64,000 nt of DNA from Leuctra nigra (lineage: Eukaryota > Arthropoda > Insecta > Plecoptera > Leuctridae). Positions 53,901 to 64,000 of the stretch are shown here, one piece after another. Numbering within the stretch: position 1 is the stretch's first letter; each line of letters begins with the position of its first letter. The notes beneath the pieces are model-generated. The model made no database searches and was not told the origin of the DNA. It saw nothing but the letters and a program-made list of their open reading frames with translations. The stretch covers positions 40,153,702 through 40,217,701 of the forward strand of contig OW203762.1 of NCBI GenBank assembly GCA_934045905.1. The letters run 5' to 3'. The position numbers and the translations under genes are program-made.

Positions 53901-56900
53901 AATGTTGATTTGATTGCTTTAGAGAGAAATACATATTTCTTTCATTACTTGTACTTTTATATTGATGTTATCACTCAAGGGACAGAATGAAAATAATATT
54001 TTATTGTGAAATAAACACAATAAAAGTGTTGATACAACTAGTCATGACTTATTATTAGTACATATATAAATAATATTGAGGAGAATATTTTTACTTCAAT
54101 GCTCTATTACCTAAACTAAACAATTATAAGATTATTTAATAAATAGGTTTCCAAAAGAATTAAATTGGAGTAAATTTCATTCAAATTTGACACGTATAAA
54201 ACATATAAAATTGGTGCAAAGTGTGAGAACGCATTGCTGGAATCAGCGACATTTTTGCATGCGTCAGCTTGTCTCACCTGTCCCTAGTGTAGTAGTCCCA
54301 GATGCGACTGGTAGTGCCACGCGCCGTCCCGATCACGATGTCTGTGCAGTCCATGGCGTTGAAGTCATGGCGCGGAGCATACGGGTGGCTGGCGAGTGCG
54401 TTACCTGAGGTAAGAGAACAAGAGAGTGAGATACGTTTCTCCGTATGGTAGAGGAGAGGGTGAAGAATCAATAGATAAGTGTCGAAATGACATTCTTTAC
54501 CTCTATTGCCAACTGCAGACCCTTCTGGTTCAGGCACACCTACAAGACAGTGGTAAAATTTTAATTATCGTCACTAATCAATTGCCTAGTAATCTATCCA
54601 TGAACATCAATTAACTACTTTAAACAAAAATTCACAAAATAAGTAGGTACAATTGCCTAATAAAACACTCTAAACTTACAAAGTAAAATAAATAAAATTT
54701 CTGTACACAAAAGAGATGATATCAAGAACACAAAAATATAATTACAATAATGTACAAAAGGATGTAGAATACAAAGTGCCACAATGCATGCCGGAGAACA
54801 TAATAATGCCTAAATGGAAGTAGAGCAGTTATGTACCTTCTGGCGTGGGTTCCGACTTGGGTTCCGCTTGAAGCTTGGCATTGGGCTCTGGCTTTGCACC
54901 AGGCTCAGAAGCAGGCTCAGGCTCAGAAGAAGGTTCAGGTTTGGCATTGGGTTCGGAAGTGGGTTCAGGTTCAGAACTGGGTTCTGGTTCAGACTTTGGT
55001 TCTGGTTCAGAATTTGGTTCTGGCTTTGAAGTGGGCTCTGGTTCAGAATTTGGTTCTGGCTTCGAAGTGGGCTCTGGTTCAGAACTGGGCTCTGATGTGG
55101 GCTCAGGTTCTGCATGAGGTTCAGATGTAGGTTCTGGTTCTGAGTTTGGTTCTGGATGGGCAGTAGGTTCGGGTTCTGAGCTGGGCTCGGGTTGAACAGA
55201 AGGTTCCGTACTTGTTGCTGCTTTAGTTGCGTGTTTTGGTCTAAAGCTCGACTTCACACCGAAGAAAGAATGTGATCGAGGCTTGACTGTGGTGGATTCG
55301 GTTTTAGGTTTAGAATCAGGTTCTGGTGTAGGCTCTGGTACGGAGCTAGGTTCTGGTTCAGAACTGGGTTCCGGCGTAGGCGCTTCCTTCGTTTCTTCAT
55401 GAGACTTGCCTAAGAAAAAACAACATGACCATGCAAGGCTAAGAAGAAAAGCCAACAACCAAATATTTTTAAAAATATACAAATAGCTATCAAGATGATG
55501 AAAAGGCAATATTCGTGAAACTGAAATCTTTGTAATAATGTACAAGAAAACACAATGTGAAATTATTCATGTGTTTGTTGCAAGAGATTGAAGAGAGCAT
55601 CTTTGTTTGAACGTGTTTTGAGTTGTACGTAGACCCTGAAAGAATGAAGGTGGAGATTGATTTGTACAAAGTAGGTACCTATATTCCATTGTTCAATGAA
55701 AATATAAATTATAAATAATATACAATAAAAGAAATGGAACATAAAGCTTGTTTATGAACTTTACAAACACATATGGCAGATTTGTACATGCCAGTATTAA
55801 AGACATGCAATAAACTTACGTTGTGACGACTTCTGTGGCAATGCTTCTCTCTTATGACGTCCTTGCTTTGAGCTCACTCTGAACGACACACTGGTCTCCA
55901 CCGTGACATCGCTGTCCTTGGGAGTGTCATTGACCTTCGTTGCTCTAGACTTCTTGTTAGGCTTGTTGGATCCCGGTTCGGCAGTAGGCTCCGGTTCACT
56001 TGAAGGTTCCGGTTCGCTTGACGGCTCCGGTTCGCTCGAGGGTTCTGGTTCACTGGCTGGTTCTGGCTCTGGTTTACCGGTGGGCTCCGGCTCGCTTCCT
56101 GGCTCTGCCCTGCCGGATGCGGCGGTGTCAATCTCGGATTCTGCTCCCTCGGGATCAGCAAGGAGCGGGAAGTTGCGACACGCGGCTGTCAGATGGCCCG
56201 GTCGCCAGCCGACGCCGACGTAACTTGTGCCGTTGACGACCATCACCACCTCAATCTCGTGCTCCTCTTTCAAGATGCGCCAGTACAGTTTGAAGCTCTT
56301 GCTCAGATCTCGCTTTGTGTAGGCTGTGAAGTCTAGCTCGGTGCTCTTCACAGCGGAGCCTGGAGAGAAGCATGACAGTGTGAATAAGTACACATGTGTA
56401 TCATACATTCACATTATTATAACAAGGAGTTATGAACACTGATCTCTTTATTCTCTTAAAAAGAGTCTTAACACAAACTGTTTCATTTTGTTTTCTAGAC
56501 ACAAACACTATTAAGCTCCATTCCTTTGAGACTGAACTATGTAGCCGGTTTACATAGGTAATTGGTGAATAAACACATTCCTTATTAGAGTTAGTACACA
56601 TTCTTAATTATATGTTAAAAAATAAAAAATATGAAATATGATAAGAGTAATTTTTGTGACTCGTTTAAAAATGGAGAGAGGAGCATATCAGGATAGCATA
56701 ATATTTTGATACTATAATGTGCCTTACGCTTGGTGCACCCGGTTCCGAACCATCCGAGCTGGCAGTAGCACTGCCTCTTGGGGGCAGTAGTCGCCTCAAT
56801 GTCCACACATGTGCCACGATCTCCACAGTCCTTGTCGTTGATGCATTCGTCCCGGTACTGGCATCGTGGTCCGTAGTACAGTCGGTTGCACTGGCACTTG

Positions 56901-59632
56901 CCCAGTAGATGGCGTCCATGCTTGCTGCAGTCTTCTTTGAACTCTTTTCCTGTAGGTCAACCAAAAGTTCTTTTCAATATGTGTAAAGAACTTAAAATTA
57001 ACAACATAATTAAGTGTTTATAACCTAGGCATTAGTTGCCATAATAGGGAACTCCCTCTAGCTGTAGAATCGATTCAAAACGCGAAATACGATAGTATAC
57101 ACTAGGATTATAACACCCACACCGACAGTGGAGTTATAATCCTAGGTATACATGCCAAGGATGTAGAAAAACAAAACATTATTATTATGGGATGAATAGT
57201 TTTCAAACCATTGAAACAGAAAGATTGATAGAAATCTCAAGAGTTTTAAAATTATTTAACTTTATTTTAAAGCAGTAGTATCAGCATTGATGTCACGGAG
57301 TTCAGCATTGCCATGGCAACAAAGTATTCACCATGGTAACATATTGATGTGGACATAGAATTGAAATCACTGGGCTCACATACATCACAATCTCACCAAA
57401 ATATCACGCAATTTCAATTTGATATTTTATGAATGAAAATGTTAATTTTTCCGGGTGAAAAGTGTACTTATTGGTCATTATTTTTTTGCTGATATTTACA
57501 AATTTAAAATAGACTTCCCTATTATATAAAAGGTTACCTTCTATCTATCCAAATGATCAAACTCACTCTCTGTCATGATTCATCCCGAGAGTAAAAGTAA
57601 GATTGTAATAAATTGTAGAGTCATATTTAATTAGGGCTCCCATCCGTACCGTTTTTGACGGGACAGTCCCTTCTTTTGAGGTAGTGTCCCATTGTCCCCA
57701 CAACATTTTAAAAACCCTGTATTTGTCCCGTTTTTCTAACAAGTCAAAAATCCCGCTCATTTTCATTCAAATGCACTCTGCATCGATAATAAATATAATA
57801 ATAAATATAATCTAAATCATGATTGTCATTGACTTCCTTTGGTTTATCCCTCATCTTTTATACAAAACAAACGTAACCTCTTTTGAGACATTTAAAATAG
57901 GTATGTAATAGGTACATGATAATAATTAGTAGGTACCTATTGAAGGAAACAAAACTATGCACATTCAATAAAAAGAAACACAATTTATTTCCTGTCAAAA
58001 GTGCGTAGAATTGCTCTAAATCATGTTATGAATTTCAAATTTTTCCCGGGGCTATGCGCCCCGGACCCGCATTTCGCTGGGGGGCCACCCCCCAGACCCC
58101 CCATTGTTGTCGCACGGGATTTTATATCTGAAATTTTTTGTCCCGCTTTTTCACATTTAGATTATGGGAGCCCTATATTTAATATCAATTTTGAAATTAT
58201 ATAAAATGTCAACTGAAAGAAAAGCGTTATAGTTAAGAATCAATAAATGGATTGGAAACTCCAAGATCAATGAAAATTCAGTGGAATTTGGACATTTATT
58301 TCTTGTGTTTTTTTTTTTAAAGAATTGCTTGTTTGAAGTTTTGAATGTTGAGTCACAAGAAGAGGTATTCTGAAGACTAACATGCAATTACAAATCCGAA
58401 GGGAAGAATTATGGGCCCTTATTCAAGATACCGCTTACGGGTCTCCAGCAAGTTAGGACCTATGGAGTAACCATTGTTTCTTGCACAAACTGCTTAGAAT
58501 CCTACATAAGTCTGAATATAAATGACTTACGTGAGCGAATGTCAACATCGGCGCATGACCAGAATCTGTAGTTGCTTCCCCACTCGATCGCTTGGCGCAT
58601 CAATCGCACCGTGCAATCACTGCATGTAAAGTTTGTTGGCAGCTTCACTTGGTAGGATTGGGCACTGAAACGATACAATCAAGTTCAAAGACCTTAATTC
58701 CTCACAATTAGGTTTACACCCATAGAGTTTTTCAAATTTTTTAAATTAAATTTAAAATAAGTAAAACAGCTTAGAATGTTTGATTATTTGATTTTTGAAA
58801 TAAGAAAATGTTTATTTATTTTCATGCAATTTTGGTAATGTAGGGGAATAATATTGATATAAACTTATTTGATTATTCTTACGTGGCATCATTCTTTATG
58901 AATTCTGAATCAGATGTGATTGGCGTGAGGTCCTGTAGAGGGCGTCCAAGTTGGTCCAGAAGCTGTAGTTTAAATCCACCCTGAAGGCAACAAAACATCG
59001 CGGATTAGACGAGAGGAAAGAGCCATCAGATGAAGGTCGTCAAGTACCATCCTTGAGAGAAAATTAGCAGCTATTGGCGCTGAAGAGAAAGGTGTTGATT
59101 TCGAGACTTCTGCTCATCTTTTATTCCAAATGATGATCAGTGGAGTGACTAACCTCGATAGTAATTCAGAACAATTGTAATTTAACAGTCATCATTCATG
59201 GCGCACCATTTAGGAGTGTACCTACTCATGTTGCTGGCAATATTACAAAAATGGAAATTATTGGGACAAGCCAATGGGTCGAATACAAATTAATGGCAAA
59301 CTCTAAAAGAAAATTGCTCATAGAAATAATACATGACAGAAATAACTAATGCCCTAGATAATGAGAAAACGGCGGTATCAGGGCACATGACAAACAATAT
59401 TTGCGTAATGGTTCTGATTCTGATTCTTATCAAATGTGTTATTTGCGATATTCAACGATCTATACAAAACAATCCTTATAAAATGCCAGTCCCAACATTA
59501 GACATCGCGCGCCCTACCAGCTCCATCAACTCCCCTAAAACTCAGGATGAAGGCAACTCACTCCGTGCGGATACGCCAGATGCCACGTGACGTTGAATGT
59601 TGATCCTGTCAGAAGCGTGGTCCTGATCGAGC
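46948..59632 (-). CDS. single-pass membrane protein: LPMO-like, EGF, DOMON (split), DOMON, SEA, TM, conserved tail
   Basis: Seventeen exons in consistent phase: 59632-59562, 58980-58883, 58664-58531, 56949-56728, 56359-55820, 55409-54837, 54539-54501, 54404-54278, 53888-53779, 53698-53495, 52827-52610, 52142-51954, 51575-51428, 50774-50567, 50322-50141, 49885-49722 and 47457-46948, giving 1244 aa. Order: residues 1-100, a module resembling Chitin_bind_3/LPMO (TFNVTWHLAYPHGGG ... YRFWSCADVDI); 105-174, two Cys-rich EGF-like modules; 185-225, the first half of a DOMON domain (LYWRILKEEHEIEVVMVVNG); about 230-550, a Ser/Glu/Pro linker; 560-690, the second half of that DOMON; 735-890, DOMON 2; 905-1010, a SEA domain; 1041-1064, the TM helix (YIVLGCIAALVFVAVIQAA); then a tail of about 180 aa ending FYFMPSQRKYSGEVVRVYVD. 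Function is unknown; DOMON domains in other proteins bind haem or sugars. The N-terminus is incomplete. Confidence 0.88.
47839..48054. mobile_element. TACACTCGAC MITE, copy 6 (216 bp)
   Basis: The ends TACACTTGGC / GCTGAGTGTA are decayed; the core 'gtgttattatcaatgaaatg' is conserved. It lies in the last intron of the DOMON/SEA gene. Confidence 0.65.
49158..49591. mobile_element. hAT-type MITE, TAGGGCTGTGC ends (434 bp)
   Basis: TAGGGCTGTGCAAGTCTCGA is mirrored by TCTCGCACAGCCCTA. A perfect 8-bp target duplication, AAAATTTG, occurs at 49150-49157 and 49592-49599. Repeated 'ATCTCGATCTCGCTCGA' words fill both subterminal regions. Confidence 0.88.
50935..51290 (+). mobile_element. Penelope-like element remnant with hammerhead-like core
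   Basis: An inverted pair (50962-51005 and 51233-51273, about 41 bp, with ATATAT microsatellites outside) flanks a unit containing CTGAAGA (51171-51177), a six-base-pair stem GGUGGA/UCUACC (51179-51184 with 51191-51196) and GAAA (51197-51200). CTGANGA, stem II and GAAA are the hammerhead ribozyme core, which is known from Penelope-like retroelements; the wording 'CCTGAAGATGG...CCGAAACGTTG' is typical of them. It lies in a DOMON/SEA gene intron. Confidence 0.6.
52945..53081. mobile_element. foldback MITE (137 bp)
   Basis: The arms share GCCGCACTG and CTAGGTTT blocks (left 'ggccgcactgggctgctcta', right the inverse 'tagtgcagcacagtgcggc'). It lies in an intron of the DOMON/SEA gene. Confidence 0.6.
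57042..57526. mobile_element. AGGGAAGTCT-ended repeat, copy 2
   Basis: Left TAATAGGGAACTCCC roughly mirrors right AGACTTCCCTATTATA. The right half is shared with 44518-45010. It contains 'tgccatggcaacaaag' palindromes. It lies in a DOMON/SEA gene intron. Confidence 0.6.
57632..58175. mobile_element. hAT-type MITE, TAGGGCTCCCAT ends (544 bp)
   Basis: TAGGGCTCCCATCC is mirrored by ATGGGAGCCCTA. A perfect 8-bp target duplication, TATTTAAT, occurs at 57624-57631 and 58176-58183. 'GGGACAGTCCC' and 'TTGTCCCG' words recur subterminally. It is non-coding. Confidence 0.88.
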
Positions 59633-62600
59633 CTGCAACAATAACACAGTGATTATTACTCGAACAATACGCCCAGGACTGGGGACATGTGTCACGCGAT
59701 TGGTGTCAAGTACGAACAGATGGAGGTTCGGCCAACTCGAATCAAGCCAAGAAAACAGTTCATCGCCATGGTTCTATCAAGGATTTATCAGTCAGGTGGC
59801 GTGAACACTTGTATATACCCACTTCATCTGGAGACCACGTCTCAAATACCAATCTCATATAAATATAATCATTAATACCTAATTTCAAAAATAGGGGAAG
59901 CATCAAGACTAATCAATTAAAAAATTAAACACGAAACTTAAACAGCAAAAGTTCAAATAGTTCTTGTAATCTCCGATCAAACTGGTTTCTTCATTTCAAT
60001 TAACTTAACTACAACATTCGAGAGATCACATCAACATAAATTAACCTATGAAATATGATTTTTACTGAATCCCTCAGTTAGGTGATTGGTCTTAATGTTC
60101 CAGCGACGAGTTCAACGCGCCAGAGACTCGTTCACGAAGAATTCCCACAAGAAACATTATCTTCCCAGGTCTGAGCTTCCGAAGCATTCTATATAACCAC
60201 GGTGTGTGTCTCATGGTTATTTTGTCGCTTTTTAAAACATTATAAGATACGCGGGCTTACAATTTTTTTTAAATTATTGTCATCCTTCGCTGTTTTGTTT
60301 GTTTTGTTAAAGAGTTAGAGATATTTAAATGATAATGGGCTGGATCTTTGAACCATGCGTGAACATTCACAATGAATCGCCCACCGCACAATGCATGATT
60401 CAGCTTGATTCAGCTGGAATGTCCACTCCACATGCCCGCTAGCATCCCATGACCTGTGGGTGTAGACACAGTGAACACAGCCTATGGTAGAAGAATATTA
60501 TTCCACTATGACCACAGCCTATGTCCGTCACAGAAGTATACTACGCACGAGCACACATGAGCACAATCACAAGTCGTGCAATTACAAGACACTTGTCATG
60601 AATAACTAGTTGACGGAGATGAATCACGAGATTCTCTCTCTGTACAGTTGGCAGCAGAATGCGTCATTTGTTGGCCGAACAAAAGGTTTCAAATACAAGT
60701 TGTTGCAATACAATCAGATCAGACACGTCGCTTTCCGTCCGACGAGTAGATCGACATGTAATTCATTCATTTTATCCCAACGAGGCGACAAGGAGTCGAT
60801 TATGCCCGGTCATTGCAGGTAGAAACATGCCCTAATTAACTGATAAACCTAAAACAAGTGATTTAACAGAGCATTGAAAAACCAGACCTAAAAATACTAC
60901 ACTACGGTCAAAGTAAAAACGGTATTCTTTGAACGAATCGGATTGGCTACTGGTCAGGTTACTTGATTATCAATGAAATCAGAGCTCACCTATACTCGAG
61001 TTAGATGACGCATTCGCATCAAATCTTTATCAGAAAATCCGTGTCTTTAAACGGTAGTTTAATGAATTAATTTTTAACTCGATTTTTAATTGGAAATGTG
61101 GACTAGATGTGTTCTTGATCTGACAAAATGTGCCGTGAAAGTGTTATTTGATTGACCGAATGCAAATAAAAATAGTTTTCTGATTTACAAACTCGTAAGT
61201 AGAAATTATTGGGCCAATCTAAACAATTGCAACCAGCAAAATACATATTGTAATACCATGAGAGTTTCCATGCTAAATAATGAACAATCCACAATAATTA
61301 AATAAATCACTTCTATACATTTGCCACAAAATATTAAAAGCACTCTGAAATGTACGAAAACGAAAGGTACGAGTTCCCATGTAAATTCATGCTGAAATTT
61401 GTACGTAAAATGATCCGTGTGAAGGTTAAATATGGTTAAATGATAATAGGAGATATACTGTTGGGATTTGAGATGATACATAAAATTATACTGATTATTG
61501 GCACTATTTGTATTCAAATACAAATACACGAATGAGAATTTCGCGCCGCCACATCCAACAATCTCTGTGCCACTTCGCGATTGCGAGATTGGAATTATCC
61601 AATCAGACCATGTTTGCATTGATCTTTAATCTGCAGATTTCCATCAGTCTCTCATCATCTTGAGACAGTGGTCTGACCAGAGGTTGATGTCCTCAGCTCA
61701 ACATGTAACACGGATATCATATTCCTCAAGCTGTCATCAATACCGACGCAGATACAACAACGGGGATAAAATTATTAAAAGTATGAACCAGAAAATACAT
61801 GACAGGTCGAAACCGAACGTTTTTAATTCACTTTTTTCTAATTTAAAAATTGGTTCACCTCTTTTTGTGCAGTGTGCTATTACACTGCTCCTTGAACCGC
61901 AACCGAGTGTGTTTTTGAACTTGAATCAAAGCGATCGAAACGACGGTGTTTTTGATCGTAATTAGTGTTGTTACGATGCCTCTTCAAGCATGGAAACAGT
62001 TCACCCTGGGTCTCTCAAACATGATAAGTAAATGAGGCTATGGGTTACTTCTGTCCTCAAATACAGGTGGTGGAGGCGCCGGTATTCGCTCGCTTTCGAT
62101 TTACGAAATAAGTCATATTTCCAACCTGTCACCCATTGTTTTTATCAAAATAGATCGATAACAAGGATGTGTAGTAATTTCTAGGCAAGCGTCTGTGGAC
62201 ATATTTTGTTAGTGGTGTTGCCAATATTGCAAGAGTAAATAAATTGTTTATAGGTATATTTAGTGAAAGCTACGCCTCGTGTGATCATAATTTGTTTTAA
62301 TAACATATTAGTCCATGTGAAAGCGAATATCCGAGGCAGTCAATTCACATGGTAGACAGATAAACTGCGACCACAGCGACGATAATATTCGGTAGTAATC
62401 TCATCAGCCAGAGGAAATGCGGAGATTGAAATGGACTGAAAGTTGTACAAGTATCAACCAAGTTGCACATAGCAACGGTTGTTTACTGCAGTTTCATCTC
62501 ATCAACAAATCACTTCCTCTATCCCAGTTATGCGCATAATTCATTACATGGTTAGCGAATGAATGCTGTGAGAGATAATTTCTCGGCTGTAATGGATATA

Positions 62601-63727
62601 GGCAGGCACGTTCCATTCCAGAAGAAACGTGAATAATCGTAGAAATAATTTTCCTTTCATGGCAATCACGGACTTTTGGCATGATCGACTTCTAATGAGC
62701 ATAGAACAATAAATCAACCGTGTACCAAGCAATCGGAAAGATGTTACACGGCAAGGAAGCCATTTTACCTGTTTTTATCCCATTAGCTTCCTTACACGAG
62801 ATTTAATTGCTATAAATGTGTATTTCAGTGAGGCTGAAGGATCGTTTAGGAATGCCATATCCGCATTTTGTATTTTTTCTCCTGTCGCCAGGCGTGTTGT
62901 TTAGATTGCATCTCACGTTTGTCCTAGAGTGTGTGTACTCGGTATGTAATGTATGTCACATAATATAGCATCAATCAGGTGCGGACAGAGAAATCTGCCA
63001 ATGAATGCCGCGAAATAGGTGCTAATCACACGAGATTCACTGGGACAAATAATGTCACAGCGCACGCGTGAGATGTGAGTGGCTCAATTAGCACGAGGAA
63101 GAGTGTCAAATACGTTTAATTGGGGTTATTTTATCTTATTAGTACACGAATCTGTGGCGAAGAATGTCGAATTTGAATAATATGCTTCGGAGCAAATGAA
63201 CAGGATTCTTCGGCACAGCATTTCAAAAGCGTTCTCTTCAGATCTTCACAGAGATTAAAATTCACGGAAAGCAACATAATATAAATTGTTGTATAAATTG
63301 CAACAAAATATAAATTGTTAACTGGAACTTGAAATAATTATTATAATTCTCCCAATCGACTGGATCTCTAAAAACCATATAAAAATTACATCAACGGAAT
63401 GGAATTGCTCAAGTTTTTGTCAAGCGAATGGAAACATAAAATCCAGTCGACCCCCCACTTAGCGCTATCATCATCATGGATCGCTCTCAAATGCACCGAA
63501 AGAGTTTTTGCAACCTTTAGGGCATGAGTTAATACACTTTCAATTATTGTATAATGTAAAATCGATCGATTTATTCATAGACAGTCGATGATGAAACCGA
63601 ATTGAACACGAAAACAACGCAGCCCAGAAGTCGGGACAGTAAATCTGAACAAAGTGTCCTTCACTAATCACTTTGTGGTAGAAGCAAGTACTTTCTTTTC
63701 CTCTCACTTGCTCTGCTACGTACGCAC
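59633..63727. other. long stretch without a recognised gene (probable first intron of the DOMON/SEA gene)
   Basis: No conserved exon, RNA gene or intact transposon is seen apart from the decayed MITE at 60901-61083. If the candidate exon at 63728-63803 is real, this is a 4.1-kb first intron. Confidence 0.4.
60901..61083. mobile_element. TACACTCGAC MITE, copy 7 (decayed)
   Basis: The ends are mutated beyond easy recognition. The core 'caatgaaatcagagctcacc', then 'actcgagttagatgacg', matches copies 1 and 3. Confidence 0.55.
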
Positions 63728-63803
63728 GTGTACAATAGACAGAATATATGCAACAAGATAAAATAAAAAACACTATCAAGTTATATAATGAAGTCGACAG
63801 CAT
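63728..63803 (-). CDS. candidate signal-peptide exon of the DOMON/SEA gene
   Basis: It reads MLSTSLYNLIVFFILSCCIY then SVYCT, a short polar start, a hydrophobic core and a small-residue cleavage region, followed by a possible donor GTGCGT at 63727. It leaves one base (C), which is exactly what the acceptor at 59633 needs to complete a codon (Arg) and continue SIRTTLLTGSTFNVTWH. The protein would then be 1270 aa and begin with a secretion signal, as its domains require. The evidence is only composition and phase, so a different first exon outside the window remains possible. Confidence 0.4.
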
Positions 63804-64000
63804 TCCACTTGTCTAGCATTTCACCACAACCTTACATTCTACAGGTTGTTCGGTATAAGATTTCCGTCGTATGTATGACAAAATGATTGGTTGAGGTTTA
63901 GGTAATACCTGTTCTTCAATCAACGGTAATACTCGCGGTAGGTACTATTATCTACTGCGAGTCTTTTAGAATGTTGTATTGCATTTATTGAATACCCAAG

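Noticed and set aside
54811..55130. Long overlapping frames on the plus strand and other minus frames rich in Gly/Ser/Leu/Gln
   Set aside because: They are shadows of the repetitive SEPEP exon, whose low-complexity codons keep all frames open.
61206..61619. 137-aa minus-strand frame in the putative first intron of the DOMON gene
   Set aside because: The sequence has no domain-like pattern, is rich in Tyr/His/Phe from AT-rich DNA, and has no supporting splice context.

Overview
This is nuclear DNA from an animal, most likely an arthropod and probably an insect. Three things point that way: split genes with GT-AG introns, AT-rich intergenic DNA full of short (C)TAGGTAGGTACCTACC tracts, and many DNA-transposon derivatives with terminal inverted repeats. 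I cannot name the species.

Four host genes can be assembled exon by exon with consistent splice phase. (1) Minus strand, 16942 to 2994: the first 422 codons of a WDR1/AIP1 actin-disassembly factor, including a 16-nt first coding exon; its 3' exons lie left of the window. (2) Plus strand, 20223-25498: a complete cyclin J of 285 aa. It is divergent from WDR1, with about 3.3 kb between the two start codons. (3) Minus strand, 34895 to 26650: ribosomal protein S11 (uS17), convergent with cyclin J. Its second coding exon is present twice, as two different versions with intact splice sites and identical phase. (4) Minus strand, 59632 to 46948: 17 exons encoding at least 1244 aa of a single-pass membrane protein. 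Its order is an LPMO/chitin-binding-like module, EGF-like modules, a DOMON domain interrupted by a long Ser/Glu/Pro linker, a second DOMON domain, a SEA domain, a transmembrane helix and a conserved cytoplasmic tail. A candidate signal-peptide exon lies at 63728-63803.

Most of the remaining sequence is mobile DNA. Six hAT-type non-autonomous elements carry perfect 8-bp target duplications. There are mariner-like foldbacks with TA flanks, including a 3.4-kb element that explains two 177-bp miniature relatives. Several families are flanked by TTAA. A 213-bp MITE family has seven copies, and an unclassified repeat of about 1 kb has about ten traces. A CR1/L2-group non-LTR retrotransposon (39137-43097) is inserted inside one inverted repeat of a foldback element spanning 38971-44237. 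LINE fragments and a Penelope-like remnant with a hammerhead-like core are also present. No tRNA, rRNA or CRISPR array was recognised.

The observation I would follow first is the S11 duplicated exon. It predicts two small-subunit protein isoforms that differ only in their N-terminal 38-43 residues, encoded from one locus.
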